This document shows positions 26,796 through 35,700 of a DNA stretch of 64,000 nucleotides, in pieces (position 1 is the stretch's first letter; each line of letters opens with the position of its first letter). Location: NCBI RefSeq assembly GCF_036173105.1, contig NZ_CP108053.1:1116001-1180000 (forward strand). The letters run 5' to 3'. The position numbers were made by a program, and so were the translations under genes. The stretch comes from Streptomyces sp. NBC_00287. Lineage in GTDB: Bacteria; Actinomycetota; Actinomycetes; Streptomycetales; Streptomycetaceae. The notes beneath the pieces were generated by a model, which saw only the letters and a list, made by a program, of their open reading frames with translations, was not told the DNA's origin and did no database searches.

Positions 26796-28001
26796 ATGAC
26801 TCGAACCATCCTCGACATCCACATTCTTCAGAATGTTCCGCCCAGCAACCTCAACCGGGACGACACCGGAACCCCCAAATCCGCCATGTACGGCGGCGTC
26901 CGCCGCGCACGCGTGTCCAGCCAGGCCTGGAAGCGAGCCACCAGGACGGCGTTCAATGAACTACTTCCTCCCGAGGAACTCGGCGTCCGTACCAAGAAAG
27001 TGGTCGAGGCGCTGGCGGAGCGGATCGCTGCCCGCAACGAGAAACTGGCCCCGATGGCTGTGGGGCTGGCAGCCGAGACGATGAAGGCAGCTACCGGCAT
27101 CGCAATCGAGGTGCCCAAGCGAAAGGCGAAGAACGACGCCGACGGCTCGGTGACTCCCGAATCCCCCTACCTGATGTTCCTCAGCCGACGGCAGCTCGAT
27201 GCCCTCGCCGAACTCACCGAAACGGTCATCGCCGACAGCCCGGGCGACGAACTACAGGCATTGGCGAAGCACTTCAAGGACCGCTCGAACAAGGCCGAGG
27301 CTCGGCAGGCGCTCGACACCCGGCACTCGGTGGACATCGCGCTCTTCGGACGGATGGTGGCGGACTCCGCCGACCTCAATGTGGATGCTGCCGCCCAGGT
27401 TGCACACGCCTTGAGCGTGCATGCGTCGGATGTCGAGTCGGACTACTACACGGCCGTGGACGACCGCAACGAGGACGCTGAGACGGGTGCCGGAATGATC
27501 GGCACCGTGGACTTCAACTCCGCGACCCTGTATCGCTATGCCGCGGTCGATGTCGACGAGCTCCACCGCAACCTCGGACTCGGTCTGCGAGACGGGGAAT
27601 CCCCGAGCACTCCGACGGAGAAAGCGATCGGCGCTTTCCTGGAGGCCTTCATCACCTCGCTGCCGACCGGGAAGATCAACACCTTCGGCAATCACACCCT
27701 GCCTTCGGCCGTGATCGTGAAGGTACGGAATCGCTGGCCGGTCAGCTTCGTCAGCGCCTTCGAGGAACCCGTGCCGAAGAGCCAGACCGGAGGCTTCCTG
27801 CGAGAAAGCTGCGTCCGGCTCGCCGACCATGCAACCGAACTCGAAGAGAAGTACGGAATCAAGGAATCAGGCCCCAGCTGGGTCTTCCGCGTCGGCCCGG
27901 AGACCGCGTCCCTGCACACCCTCGGTACCGACGTCTCCCTGAAGACCCTGATCGGCGAGGTGAAGGACGAAGTGTCACGACGGCTGGAGCCCGGCGCATG
28001 A
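26796..28001 (+). CDS. cas7e: Cas7e (Cse4/CasC), backbone subunit of Cascade
   Basis: 401 aa. Start chosen at ATG 26796 because MTRTILDIHIL aligns with the usual N-terminus; ATG 26790 is also possible. SNLNRDDTGTPKSA and the GGVRRARVSSQAWKRATR region are hallmark Cas7e RNA-binding sequences. Later come DIALFGRMVAD and SLPTGKINTFGNHTLPS. Six copies wrap the crRNA in the E. coli complex. It overlaps cas5e by 4 bp (ATGA). Confidence 0.97.
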   Translation: MTRTILDIHILQNVPPSNLNRDDTGTPKSAMYGGVRRARVSSQAWKRATRTAFNELLPPEELGVRTKKVVEALAERIAARNEKLAPMAVGLAAETMKAATGIAIEVPKRKAKNDADGSVTPESPYLMFLSRRQLDALAELTETVIADSPGDELQALAKHFKDRSNKAEARQALDTRHSVDIALFGRMVADSADLNVDAAAQVAHALSVHASDVESDYYTAVDDRNEDAETGAGMIGTVDFNSATLYRYAAVDVDELHRNLGLGLRDGESPSTPTEKAIGAFLEAFITSLPTGKINTFGNHTLPSAVIVKVRNRWPVSFVSAFEEPVPKSQTGGFLRESCVRLADHATELEEKYGIKESGPSWVFRVGPETASLHTLGTDVSLKTLIGEVKDEVSRRLEPGA

Positions 28002-28750
28002 CGGCCCTCCTCCTGCGTCTGGCTGGGCCCCTTCAGTCCTGGGGATCGGCCGCCCGCTTCGCCCGCCGCAGCACGGAGAACGCCCCGACCAAGAGCGGCG
28101 TGCTCGGCCTCCTGGCCGCCGCCGAAGGCCGCCCGCGCACCGCCGACCTCTCCGACCTGGCCGCCCTGCGCTTCGGCGTGCGCGTCGACCAACCCGGCAC
28201 CCGGATACGGGACTTTCAAAAGGCCCAGCACGCCGACTCCGGCAAGGTCATGCCGGTGTCGGAGCGCTTCTACCTCTCGGATGCCGTGTTCGTGGCGGGT
28301 GTCGAGGGCGAGGAGTCACTGATCGAGCGCCTGCACCTGGCGCTGGATGCTCCCCGATATCTGCCCTATCTGGGCCGCCGCTCCTGCCCACCATCCCAGC
28401 CTCTGCTCATGGGTCCGCCTAAGGAAATCCCCCTGCACGACGTCTTGCGCGAAGCGCCATGGCAAGCCTCGCGCTGGTATGTGAGGCAACTGACCCGCAT
28501 GGCACGGACCACGGGTTCCGCGCCCGGGCCGAACTCCCTGGACATCCTGATCGACTGCTCACCAGGCGAGACACCGCACCTGTCGCTGCGCGACACCCCC
28601 GTCAGCTTCGACCCCCGCCACCGGCAATACGCGATGCGCGGCGTGCGAACCGATCATGTCGACCTCCCATCGCACGACCCCACCAGCGTCCTGCGCCCCG
28701 CTCAACCGCCGGGAGGAGCCCCCACACATACGTCCCCGAGGGAGCCGTGA
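27998..28750 (+). CDS. cas5e: Cas5e (CasD), crRNA 5'-handle binding subunit
   Basis: 250 aa. The N-terminal LLLRLAGPLQSWGSAARFARRST and PTKSGVLGLLAAAEGR are the classical Cas5 RRM start. YLGRRSCPPSQP is the conserved mid-protein motif. The C-terminal 30 residues are Pro-rich and disordered. It caps the foot of Cascade beside Cas8e. Start and stop overlap both neighbours, so it is translationally coupled. Confidence 0.96.
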   Translation: MTALLLRLAGPLQSWGSAARFARRSTENAPTKSGVLGLLAAAEGRPRTADLSDLAALRFGVRVDQPGTRIRDFQKAQHADSGKVMPVSERFYLSDAVFVAGVEGEESLIERLHLALDAPRYLPYLGRRSCPPSQPLLMGPPKEIPLHDVLREAPWQASRWYVRQLTRMARTTGSAPGPNSLDILIDCSPGETPHLSLRDTPVSFDPRHRQYAMRGVRTDHVDLPSHDPTSVLRPAQPPGGAPTHTSPREP

Positions 28751-29469
28751 TGTACCTGACCCGTTTCCCCATCAACACCGCCCGTACTCAAGCCCGGCAG
28801 CTGCTGGGGTCCCCCCATCGATTGCACGGCGCCGTGAACATGGCCTTTCCACAACTGCCGGCCGAGACAGGCGAGGGACCCAGGGTGCTGTGGCGTGTGG
28901 ACCACACCCCGACCGGGCGCACCAATCTCTTCATCGTCAGCCCCACACAGCCCGACCTGACACACCTCAAAGAGCAGGCGGGCTGGCCAACATTGCCGGA
29001 TGCAGGATGGACGACCTTCGCATACGACGAATTCCTGAACAGCTTGAAGGAGGGTGACGTCTGGGCATTCCGCCTCACTGCGAATCCGATGCATCACATC
29101 CGCAGGGAGACCGATCCCCCAGGCAGCCCCACGAAGCGGGCGGCGCACGTCACCCCCCGACACCAGATCGGCTGGCTTCTCAGCCGCCAACAGCGGGCCG
29201 GATTCGAGGTGACGAGCAAGCCCGCCGAGCAACGACTGCTGCCGGAAGGTGACAAGTACGAGGTCACCGTGCACAACCAGCTCCCGCAGAATTTCCGTAA
29301 GCCGGACGGCAACGCTCAACACAACGTCCGCTTCGCAAAGGTCACCTTCGACGGCCGGCTGCGCATCACAGACCTACCTGCCTTCCACCGCACCCTCACA
29401 CATGGACTGGGCAAGGCGAAGGCGTACGGCTGCGGCCTGATGACTCTCGCCCCATTGGGCGGCCGATGA
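28750..29469 (+). CDS. cas6e: Cas6e (CasE), crRNA-processing endoribonuclease
   Basis: 239 aa. ATG 28750 overlaps the cas5e stop (TGATG); a longer opening back to 28459 is antiparallel noise within cas5e. MYLTRFPINTARTQARQLL, with SPHRLHGAV placing His26 at the position of the catalytic His of Thermus Cas6e. The C-terminal Gly-rich loop is HGLGKAKAYGCGLMTL. It cuts the repeat hairpin of both arrays and stays on the 3' handle. Confidence 0.97.
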   Translation: MYLTRFPINTARTQARQLLGSPHRLHGAVNMAFPQLPAETGEGPRVLWRVDHTPTGRTNLFIVSPTQPDLTHLKEQAGWPTLPDAGWTTFAYDEFLNSLKEGDVWAFRLTANPMHHIRRETDPPGSPTKRAAHVTPRHQIGWLLSRQQRAGFEVTSKPAEQRLLPEGDKYEVTVHNQLPQNFRKPDGNAQHNVRFAKVTFDGRLRITDLPAFHRTLTHGLGKAKAYGCGLMTLAPLGGR

Positions 29470-30413
29470 GCACGGTCAGCCAACGAAGCGCCTCCTCACC
29501 GCGCGAACTCAACCGGGTGGGAGACCGAGTCTCCTTCATCTACCTGGAACGATGCACGGTCCACCGCGAGGACAACGCGATCACCGCAACGGACACCGAC
29601 GGAGTGACGCACATCCCGTCAGCCACCATCGGCACCCTGCTTCTGGGCCCCGGCACCCGCGTCACCCACCAGGCGATGTCCGTACTTGGCGAATGTGGTG
29701 CCGGAGTCGCATGGGTCGGCGAGCAAGGCGTCCGCTTCTACGCCGGTGGACGTGCCCTCACCCGCTCCTCGGGGCTGGCCGAGGCACAGGCCACAGCGTG
29801 GGCAGACCGCCGCACCCGCCTCGAAGTGGCACGTGCCATGTATCGCCTGCGCTTCCCCGACGACGATCCTTCGGACCGCACCCGCCAGCAGCTGCTGAAC
29901 ATGGAGGGCCGTCGGCTCAAGGAGTGCTACCGGCGGGAGTCGGCTCGCACGGGAGTTCCCTGGCACCGACGCGAGTACCACCGCGGCGATTTCGCAGCCG
30001 GTGACGCCCCGAACCAGGGCGTCACCGCGGCAGCCCAGTGCATGTACGGAATCGCCCACGCCGTCGTCTCCGCTCTTGGCTGCTCGCCGGCGCTCGGCTT
30101 CGTCCACTCCGGTCACGAGCAGTCCTTCGTCCTGGACGTAGCCGACCTGTACAAAACCGAAGTAGCCATCCCTGCAGCCTTCGACGCAGCAGCGCTGGGC
30201 GGGGAGGACGTGGCCACGCGCACCCGCCGTGCTCTGCGGGACCGCATTAACAGGACAGACCTACTTAGCCGCTGCGTCCGTGACATCAAGAGCGTGCTGG
30301 GCTACGACGCCTCGCGCGACCCAGCCGACGCCCGGGACCACGTATCCCTGCAATCAGACGGCAATCGCCACGTAGACGGCGGCCGCAACTACGGTGACGA
30401 GCCAATCTGGTGA
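29466..30413 (+). CDS. cas1: Cas1e, spacer-integration nuclease
   Basis: 315 aa. The N-terminal beta domain includes DRVSFIYLERCTVHRE, followed by GTLLLGPGTRVTH. Catalytic region: Glu in MEGRRLKECYRR, His in VHSGHEQSF and Asp in VLDVADLYKTEVAIPAAF. The C-terminal tail is rich in Asp/Arg/Gly. All active-site positions look intact. It overlaps cas6e (ATGA) and cas2 (GTGA). Confidence 0.97.
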   Translation: MSTVSQRSASSPRELNRVGDRVSFIYLERCTVHREDNAITATDTDGVTHIPSATIGTLLLGPGTRVTHQAMSVLGECGAGVAWVGEQGVRFYAGGRALTRSSGLAEAQATAWADRRTRLEVARAMYRLRFPDDDPSDRTRQQLLNMEGRRLKECYRRESARTGVPWHRREYHRGDFAAGDAPNQGVTAAAQCMYGIAHAVVSALGCSPALGFVHSGHEQSFVLDVADLYKTEVAIPAAFDAAALGGEDVATRTRRALRDRINRTDLLSRCVRDIKSVLGYDASRDPADARDHVSLQSDGNRHVDGGRNYGDEPIW

Positions 30414-30775
30414 CCGTCCTCGTGCTCGCCGCATGTCCCGCCGGCCTCCGCGGCTTCCTCACCCGCTGGCTCCTGGAGATCTCCCCAGGAGTGTTCCTAG
30501 GGAACCCCTCAGCCCGGGTCCGCTCCATCCTTTGGGCCGAAGTCTGCCAATATGCAAGCAACGGCCGCGCGCTGCTCGCGTATCAGACAGACAACGAGCA
30601 GGGCTTCACTTTCGAAACCCATGAACACGCCTGGCACCCCACCGATCATGAGGGGGTGACCTTGATCAGACGCCCCTCCCCGAACACGGAGGGCACCTCG
30701 TCCAGGTCCCCTTCCACCCCGCCACACCAGGGCTGGAGCAAAGCGGCCCAGCGCCGACGGTTTGGGCGGGGGTGA
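30410..30775 (+). CDS. cas2: Cas2e, adaptation partner of Cas1
   Basis: 121 aa from GTG 30410, which overlaps the cas1 stop. MTVLVLAACPAGLRGFLTRWLLE and SPGVFLGNPSARVRSILW are typical Cas2e. The first 90 residues cover the family; the last 30 are a Ser/Pro/Arg tail beyond the usual fold, maybe a flexible extension. The system is therefore complete for adaptation as well as interference. Confidence 0.96.
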   Translation: MTVLVLAACPAGLRGFLTRWLLEISPGVFLGNPSARVRSILWAEVCQYASNGRALLAYQTDNEQGFTFETHEHAWHPTDHEGVTLIRRPSPNTEGTSSRSPSTPPHQGWSKAAQRRRFGRG

Positions 30776-30784
30776 GGGCGAGCG

Positions 30785-30904
30785 ATGAGCGGACGTGAGC
30801 ATGAAAGAGAGCGAGCGGCGATTGTCCTTGCGCTTCAAGTGACCAGGTACAGAGAAGTAGGCAAAATCCAGCACCTGGCCGACTGAAACCGCTGGTCGCG
30901 CCGT
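30785..30904 (+). promoter_or_regulatory. CRISPR array 2 leader
   Basis: About 120 bp beginning ATGAGCGGACGTGA, aligned along its length with leader 1. Both share the CGCGCT/GCGCTT, AAGTA-GCAAAA and CACCT-GCCGACTGAAACC blocks. It starts just after the cas2 stop and could also carry the cas operon terminator. Confidence 0.85.
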
Positions 30905-32093
30905 GTGGTCCCCGCGCATGCGGGGCTGGTCCCACCACGATCGCCACCGGCATCCCGGCGTCGCTGTGGTCCCCGCGCATGCGGGGCTGGTCCCGGCGTG
31001 CGGAAGGTCTTCGGCTCTCTGGCCTGGTGGTCCCCGCGCATGCGGGGCTGGTCCCCCTGTCCGGTGACGGACCGTCAATCTTCAGACGTGGTCCCCGCGC
31101 ATGCGGGGCTGGTCCCTGCGGGCCGCGCAAGAACGGGTGCTCGCCGTAGTGGTCCCCGCGCATGCGGGGCTGGTCCCGGGGGCAGGTCGATATCGCGCGC
31201 GGACTTGTCGTGGTCCCCGCGCATGCGGGGCTGGTCCCCGCCAGTTCCGACGCCCGCCGCCTACGGGCCGGTGGTCCCCGCGCATGCGGGGCTGGTCCCC
31301 GCACCCCGCTCGTCACGATCCACCCCAACGGGTGGTCCCCGCGCATGCGGGGCTGGTCCCGTGTACAGGGCCCTCGGCGCTCGGTCCGGAGCGTGGTCCC
31401 CGCGCATGCGGGGCTGGTCCCCTTCCCGGCCAGGTGGCCGAACTGCACGAAGGGTGGTCCCCGCGCATGCGGGGCTGGTCCCGAGACCGCGCTGCCCGCG
31501 GACAACGAGGCCAGGTGGTCCCCGCGCATGCGGGGCTGGTCCCGGTCCAGTACCGGTGCTCCTTGCCGGACCCGAGGTGGTCCCCGCGCATGCGGGGCTG
31601 GTCCCTGGCTCTCCAACCCGGACAACTGGGTGCGTATGTGGTCCCCGCGCATGCGGGGCTGGTCCCGTTCGCACCGGGCGAACGCTCGGCGAGCGCCTGT
31701 GGTCCCCGCGCATGCGGGGCTGGTCCCCTGCTGCGCATCAGTCCGGCCGAGCATCTCGGGTGGTCCCCGCGCATGCGGGGCTGGTCCCAGTCGCTATACG
31801 GCCTTCCTGGTGGATGAGCTGTGGTCCCCGCGCATGCGGGGCTGGTCCCGGTCGCCCTCGCGACAGGCTTCACCGTGATCGGTGGTCCCCGCGCATGCGG
31901 GGCTGGTCCCGATCGTGCGCTCAGCTCGGGTCATGGTGTGGGGTGGTCCCCGCGCATGCGGGGCTGGTCCCAGGCTGCGGCCCTGGGTGTGGTGGACCCA
32001 GGCGTGGTCCCCGCGCATGCGGGGCTGGTCCCTGGCCGACTGGTTCGACACCGCCCTGTGGGCTGTGGTCCCCGCGCATGCGGGGCTAGTCAA
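30905..32093 (+). CRISPR. Type I-E CRISPR array 2: 20 repeats, 19 spacers
   Basis: 29-bp repeats begin GTGGTCCCCGCGCATG and end CGGGGCTGGTCCC, with a 61-bp period (one 62-bp step into 31577). Starts run from 30905 to 32065. The repeats look uniform except the last (32065), which ends CGGGGCTAGTCAA and marks the trailer. Every repeat has C where array 1 has T (position 22 of the repeat). Same strand and same leader type as array 1. Confidence 0.98.
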
Positions 32094-32390
32094 CCTCGCC
32101 GACGACAGCGTAGGGGCGTTGGTATGGTCCATCTGCTTCATGTCGTCGTGGTCAGGACGCCGGTGCTGAACACACAGGGTCCAATTGGTCCTCAGAGGTC
32201 CGGATATCTGTGTGGCACCAGGGCCGGGCCATCAAAGCAGCCCAAATAGCCGGGCCCGGTCCCGTTAGTCGACGCTTAATCAGCCTGTAGGTCCGTGGGC
32301 CACACCCAACTGCCCTGTCTTGGCCTTTCCTTGTCACTCCTCTGGATCCATAGCGGCGTCCTACTCCGCCTGGTGAAGGAGTTGCCTGAC
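32094..32390. other. Intergenic region between array 2 and the conjugation genes
   Basis: 297 bases. No gene supported. CCGGGCC near 32225 and GGCCCGG near 32257 could form a weak long-loop hairpin. This is the boundary between the CRISPR locus and the conjugative module. Confidence 0.4.
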
Positions 32391-33380
32391 ATGGCTGACA
32401 GGCATCACGCTCGCCAAACTCACGTCATAACCCAACCGTTGCCGCTGGACACCGCGCGGCAGTGCTTCGCGATGCTGGCGACCGGCCCGAACCCGCTCTC
32501 CCTGGACGGGCAAAGCTTCCGCGGCCTTCCCAATCGACCTATCCCGCTGGATGAGTTGCGGCGTCGACTGCTGGGGCGCCGCTGCTCGCGGAGCACACGG
32601 GACGAGGTCTGGGCTCACCTTGTGCGCCAGTCCAGGGAGCATGGGGCCACATGGACTCTCGCGTGCGCGGGCATGGCGCTGCCAGCTCTTGCCGGAGTGA
32701 CCCGATGGATGGCACCTCGGTATCCCGGCGATGTGTTCGACGTCCAGGCTGAGGTGCTTTCGGGGTTCCTCAGCGCCCTGGCAACGATCGACGTGGACCG
32801 GCCCCGAATCCTGGTGCGGCTCCGTTGGGCCGCGTACCGTGCCGGGTTCGCAGCACTGTCCGAGGCGTTAGACGCGCCCGTGCCGGTCGCGGGCGAATTC
32901 CGGTCCACGCCGCCGAAGGCACCTTGGGGGCACCCGGACTTGGTGCTGGCGCGCGCAGTCCGGCACTCGGTCCTGACCTCGACTGAGGCGGACCTGATCG
33001 GGTCCACCCGACTCGAGGACACCCTTGTCGCCGACTGGGCCGAGCGGCACGGCACCACCTCCGCCGCCGCGTACAAGGCGCGCCGGCGCGCAGAGCAACG
33101 CCTGGTCGCGTTCCTGGGCGACGAGGCCGAGCAAACCAGCCCAGAGGACCCCGTTGCTGCGTACGTCACCGAAGGGCTCGCACCCTCCGCCTCTCGGGCG
33201 CGTCCCTCTAGGCATTCGCGCGGCGCCACCTCGACGGGGCAGCCGCATCGCGAATGGCTCCAGGCGAAATCCTCGGCAGCACTGTCCAAAGACAGCGCTG
33301 ATTCGGGCCTTCTCGGGCGCGGGGGATCCCCGAACGCCCCCGCCTCCCAAGCGAGTTCGGAGGTGCACCCATGCGCCTGA
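32391..33380 (+). CDS. Sigma-factor-like regulator at the head of the conjugation operon
   Basis: 329 aa from ATG 32391 (AAGGAG at 32376). Middle region: GDVFDVQAEVLSGFLSALATID. The later block is LARAVRHSVLTSTEADLIG, then LVADWAERHGTTSAAAYKARRR and AEQRLVAFL, which resembles a sigma-70 region 4 helix-turn-helix. The C-terminus is a long Ser/Arg-rich tail. I read it as a sigma-like or sigma-derived protein by architecture only; it could be an unrelated DNA-binding regulator. It leads a co-directional run of transfer genes and overlaps the next gene by 10 bp. Confidence 0.6.
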   Translation: MADRHHARQTHVITQPLPLDTARQCFAMLATGPNPLSLDGQSFRGLPNRPIPLDELRRRLLGRRCSRSTRDEVWAHLVRQSREHGATWTLACAGMALPALAGVTRWMAPRYPGDVFDVQAEVLSGFLSALATIDVDRPRILVRLRWAAYRAGFAALSEALDAPVPVAGEFRSTPPKAPWGHPDLVLARAVRHSVLTSTEADLIGSTRLEDTLVADWAERHGTTSAAAYKARRRAEQRLVAFLGDEAEQTSPEDPVAAYVTEGLAPSASRARPSRHSRGATSTGQPHREWLQAKSSAALSKDSADSGLLGRGGSPNAPASQASSEVHPCA

Positions 33381-33796
33381 CCCTGCCCAGCACCCGCCAC
33401 CGTCGTACTCCTGCCAACAGCCGCCGCGACCAACCCGGACGTGGTTGCCGGAGCAGCTGGTTACGGGGAGGGGCAGTGCTGTTTGGCCTCTCGCTGTTGG
33501 CCCCCGCCCTCCTTGAGACGGCCACGCTCGCCGCAGCCCAGCCGACGCACGTCCTGGCGCTCGAAGAATCCGTGGACGCCGTGTTGGACAACATCCGGAA
33601 CTGGATCATGGGCATCCTCGCCGGGCTGGCCACGGTCTTCCTGTCCATCGGCGGCGTGCGTTACATCGTGGCCGGGGGCGACCCCAGCGAGGTGGAGAAG
33701 GCCAAGACCGCCTTCCGCGGCGCCGGTTGGGGGTACGGACTGGCTGCGCTGGCTCCGTTGGTGGTGGAGATCCTGAAAGACATCGTGGGGGCCTGA
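33371..33796 (+). CDS. Pilin-like small membrane protein (TrbC/VirB2-type)
   Basis: 141 aa. A basic N-terminus, then a signal-like hydrophobic segment (GGAVLFGLSLLAPALLE) around residue 35, a short loop, and two closely spaced helices (WIMGILAGLATVFLSIGG, GYGLAALAPLVVEIL). This is the size and layout of the VirB2/TrbC pilin family, with the GGVRYIVAGGDPSEVEKAK loop common in Gram-positive T4SS loci. Its stop overlaps the next start. Confidence 0.7.
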   Translation: MRLTLPSTRHRRTPANSRRDQPGRGCRSSWLRGGAVLFGLSLLAPALLETATLAAAQPTHVLALEESVDAVLDNIRNWIMGILAGLATVFLSIGGVRYIVAGGDPSEVEKAKTAFRGAGWGYGLAALAPLVVEILKDIVGA

Positions 33797-35700
33797 TGCC
33801 TACCGCACAGGACACCACGGGCGTCCACGCCCACTGCCTTCCCAGTCCGACGGCAACCCTTCACCCGACGCTATCGGGCCGACGCCGTCGTCGACGCCTC
33901 GCCTTCGTGCTCGGCGCCGCGACTCTCCTCGCGCTCGTCTCGGTGTTCGCCGCCCATGCCGACCCGAGCCCCACACCCGCCCCGACGCCCCTCCCCCCTT
34001 CATCCAGCGCACCCGCCCCAACGCTGTCGGCGACCCCTTCGCCGTGCTCAGGACCTGACTGCATCCCCCAACCCAGCGCAACAACCTCGGGAGCGCCCGC
34101 TCCGACCACCATGCCTCCGGCCGAGATCCCCGACGACGGCGGCCCCGGCGGCGTGGCCGGCTGGATCGCCAAGGGCGTCACCGCCGCGATCACCGGGTTC
34201 TTCAAGTCAGTGATCAACTTCGCGCTCAACCCCCTGTTGGATTTGATCAGCGGCACGGTGCTGACGACCCCAAGCCCCGCCTCCCTCCCTCGCGTCGGAG
34301 AGCTGTGGGCAAATTCCTGGGAGATCGCACTTGCGGGCTACGGGCTGCTGGTCGCCCTCGGCGGGATCGTGGTGATGAGTCACGAGACGGTCCAGACCCG
34401 CTACTCGATCAAGGAGATTGCTCCCCGGATCCCCGTGGCCTTCCTCGCCGCCGCTCTGTCGCTGTTCATCACCAGTAAGGCCGTCGACCTCGCCAACGCC
34501 CTCTCCCACGCCGTCATGGGTGGCGGTGTCAACGCCAGCACGGCCGGGCCGGCCCTGCGGGACTTCGTCCTGAGTTCCTTCAGCTCGGCCAGCGGCAACC
34601 TGTTCGCCGTCCTCATGTGGCTCGTGGTCATCGTTGTCCTGGTCGCCCTGCTTCTGACGTATGTCGTGCGCGTGGCCCTGACCATCCTCCTGATCGTCGC
34701 GGCTCCTCTGGCGTTGGTCTGCCACGCCCTGCCGCAGACGGACGGTGTCGCGCGCTGGTGGTGGAAGGCGTTCGGCGGCGTCCTGGCCATCCAGATCGCT
34801 CAGTCTCTGGCCCTGATCACCGGGGTGAGAGTGTTCTTGACTCCGGGCGGCTTCGGTCCCAACGGGCTGTTCGGCCTTACCGAGAACGGTCTGGTCAGCG
34901 TGCTCATCACACTGGCGCTGCTGTACGTCGTCTTCAAGATCCCGTTCTGGGTTCTCGGGTCGATCCGGTTCAGTCACGGTCGGTCGTTCGTCGGCAGCGT
35001 TGTCCGTGGCTACGTCATGTACAAGACGTTCGGGCTATTGCGTGGCGTGGGCGCGCGGGGCGCCGCATCCCGAGGTGGCCGTCGTCCTCCGCCCTCCGGA
35101 GGTCCCAGCGGGACCCGGCGTTCCCCTTATCCGGGGCCCCAACCGTCGTCTGGGGGTGCGGGAGGCCGCCACAGCGGCCGGCAAGGCGGCCCTGCTCCCA
35201 CCGTGGCCGGCACGATAGGCAGCGGCACCCGGCGTCCGACACGTACACCGCGAGTCGCATCACACACAACACCCACGTCCTCCACATCTACGACGAGCGG
35301 AAGCTCCAGCCCGGCACAGCCGACGATCTCCACTTCCCGGCGCACACAAGGCATCTCCTCCGGAGCTACGCCTGCTACTCCATCGATACAGGCCTCGCAG
35401 TCTCGCCCGTCGGTGGGCAAGGCGCAGGGCAACAACCCCAGCTCCGCCCCGGTTGGCGGATCCAAGGGGCGGACGCATCCCCAGCCGCCCACTGCACAGC
35501 CTCACGCCTTCCGGAATCCCGCCCAGCGCCCCGCCATTGGGTCCCCCCGCTCAGCACAGCCCCTGCCCGGGACGACTCCAACCCGTCAGCCTCATCCGGG
35601 CCCGCCGCCTTCGATCCCCCACAAGACCAGGGTCACCAGGCCACCACTTCCCCCACCTCGCCGTCAGAGCGGGACTCGGCCGGGAGGTGACTCCCCATGA
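33796..35700 (+). CDS. VirB6/TrbL-like polytopic membrane protein of a type IV secretion system
   Basis: 634 aa from ATG 33796. Signal-like segment LAFVLGAATLLALVSVFAAHA, a Pro/Thr-rich linker to about residue 115, then several membrane helices (about 120-430) including the ALLLTYVVRVALTILLIVAAPLALVCHALP segment typical of Gram-positive VirB6-like proteins. The last 200 residues are a low-complexity Ser/Pro/Gly/Arg tail, probably cytoplasmic. It overlaps PrgI by 4 bp. Confidence 0.8.
   Translation: MPTAQDTTGVHAHCLPSPTATLHPTLSGRRRRRRLAFVLGAATLLALVSVFAAHADPSPTPAPTPLPPSSSAPAPTLSATPSPCSGPDCIPQPSATTSGAPAPTTMPPAEIPDDGGPGGVAGWIAKGVTAAITGFFKSVINFALNPLLDLISGTVLTTPSPASLPRVGELWANSWEIALAGYGLLVALGGIVVMSHETVQTRYSIKEIAPRIPVAFLAAALSLFITSKAVDLANALSHAVMGGGVNASTAGPALRDFVLSSFSSASGNLFAVLMWLVVIVVLVALLLTYVVRVALTILLIVAAPLALVCHALPQTDGVARWWWKAFGGVLAIQIAQSLALITGVRVFLTPGGFGPNGLFGLTENGLVSVLITLALLYVVFKIPFWVLGSIRFSHGRSFVGSVVRGYVMYKTFGLLRGVGARGAASRGGRRPPPSGGPSGTRRSPYPGPQPSSGGAGGRHSGRQGGPAPTVAGTIGSGTRRPTRTPRVASHTTPTSSTSTTSGSSSPAQPTISTSRRTQGISSGATPATPSIQASQSRPSVGKAQGNNPSSAPVGGSKGRTHPQPPTAQPHAFRNPAQRPAIGSPRSAQPLPGTTPTRQPHPGPPPSIPHKTRVTRPPLPPPRRQSGTRPGGDSP

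Noticed and set aside
30509..32249. Open frames with repeating SPRMRGWS / TSPACAGTT peptides
   Set aside because: Translations of CRISPR array 2.
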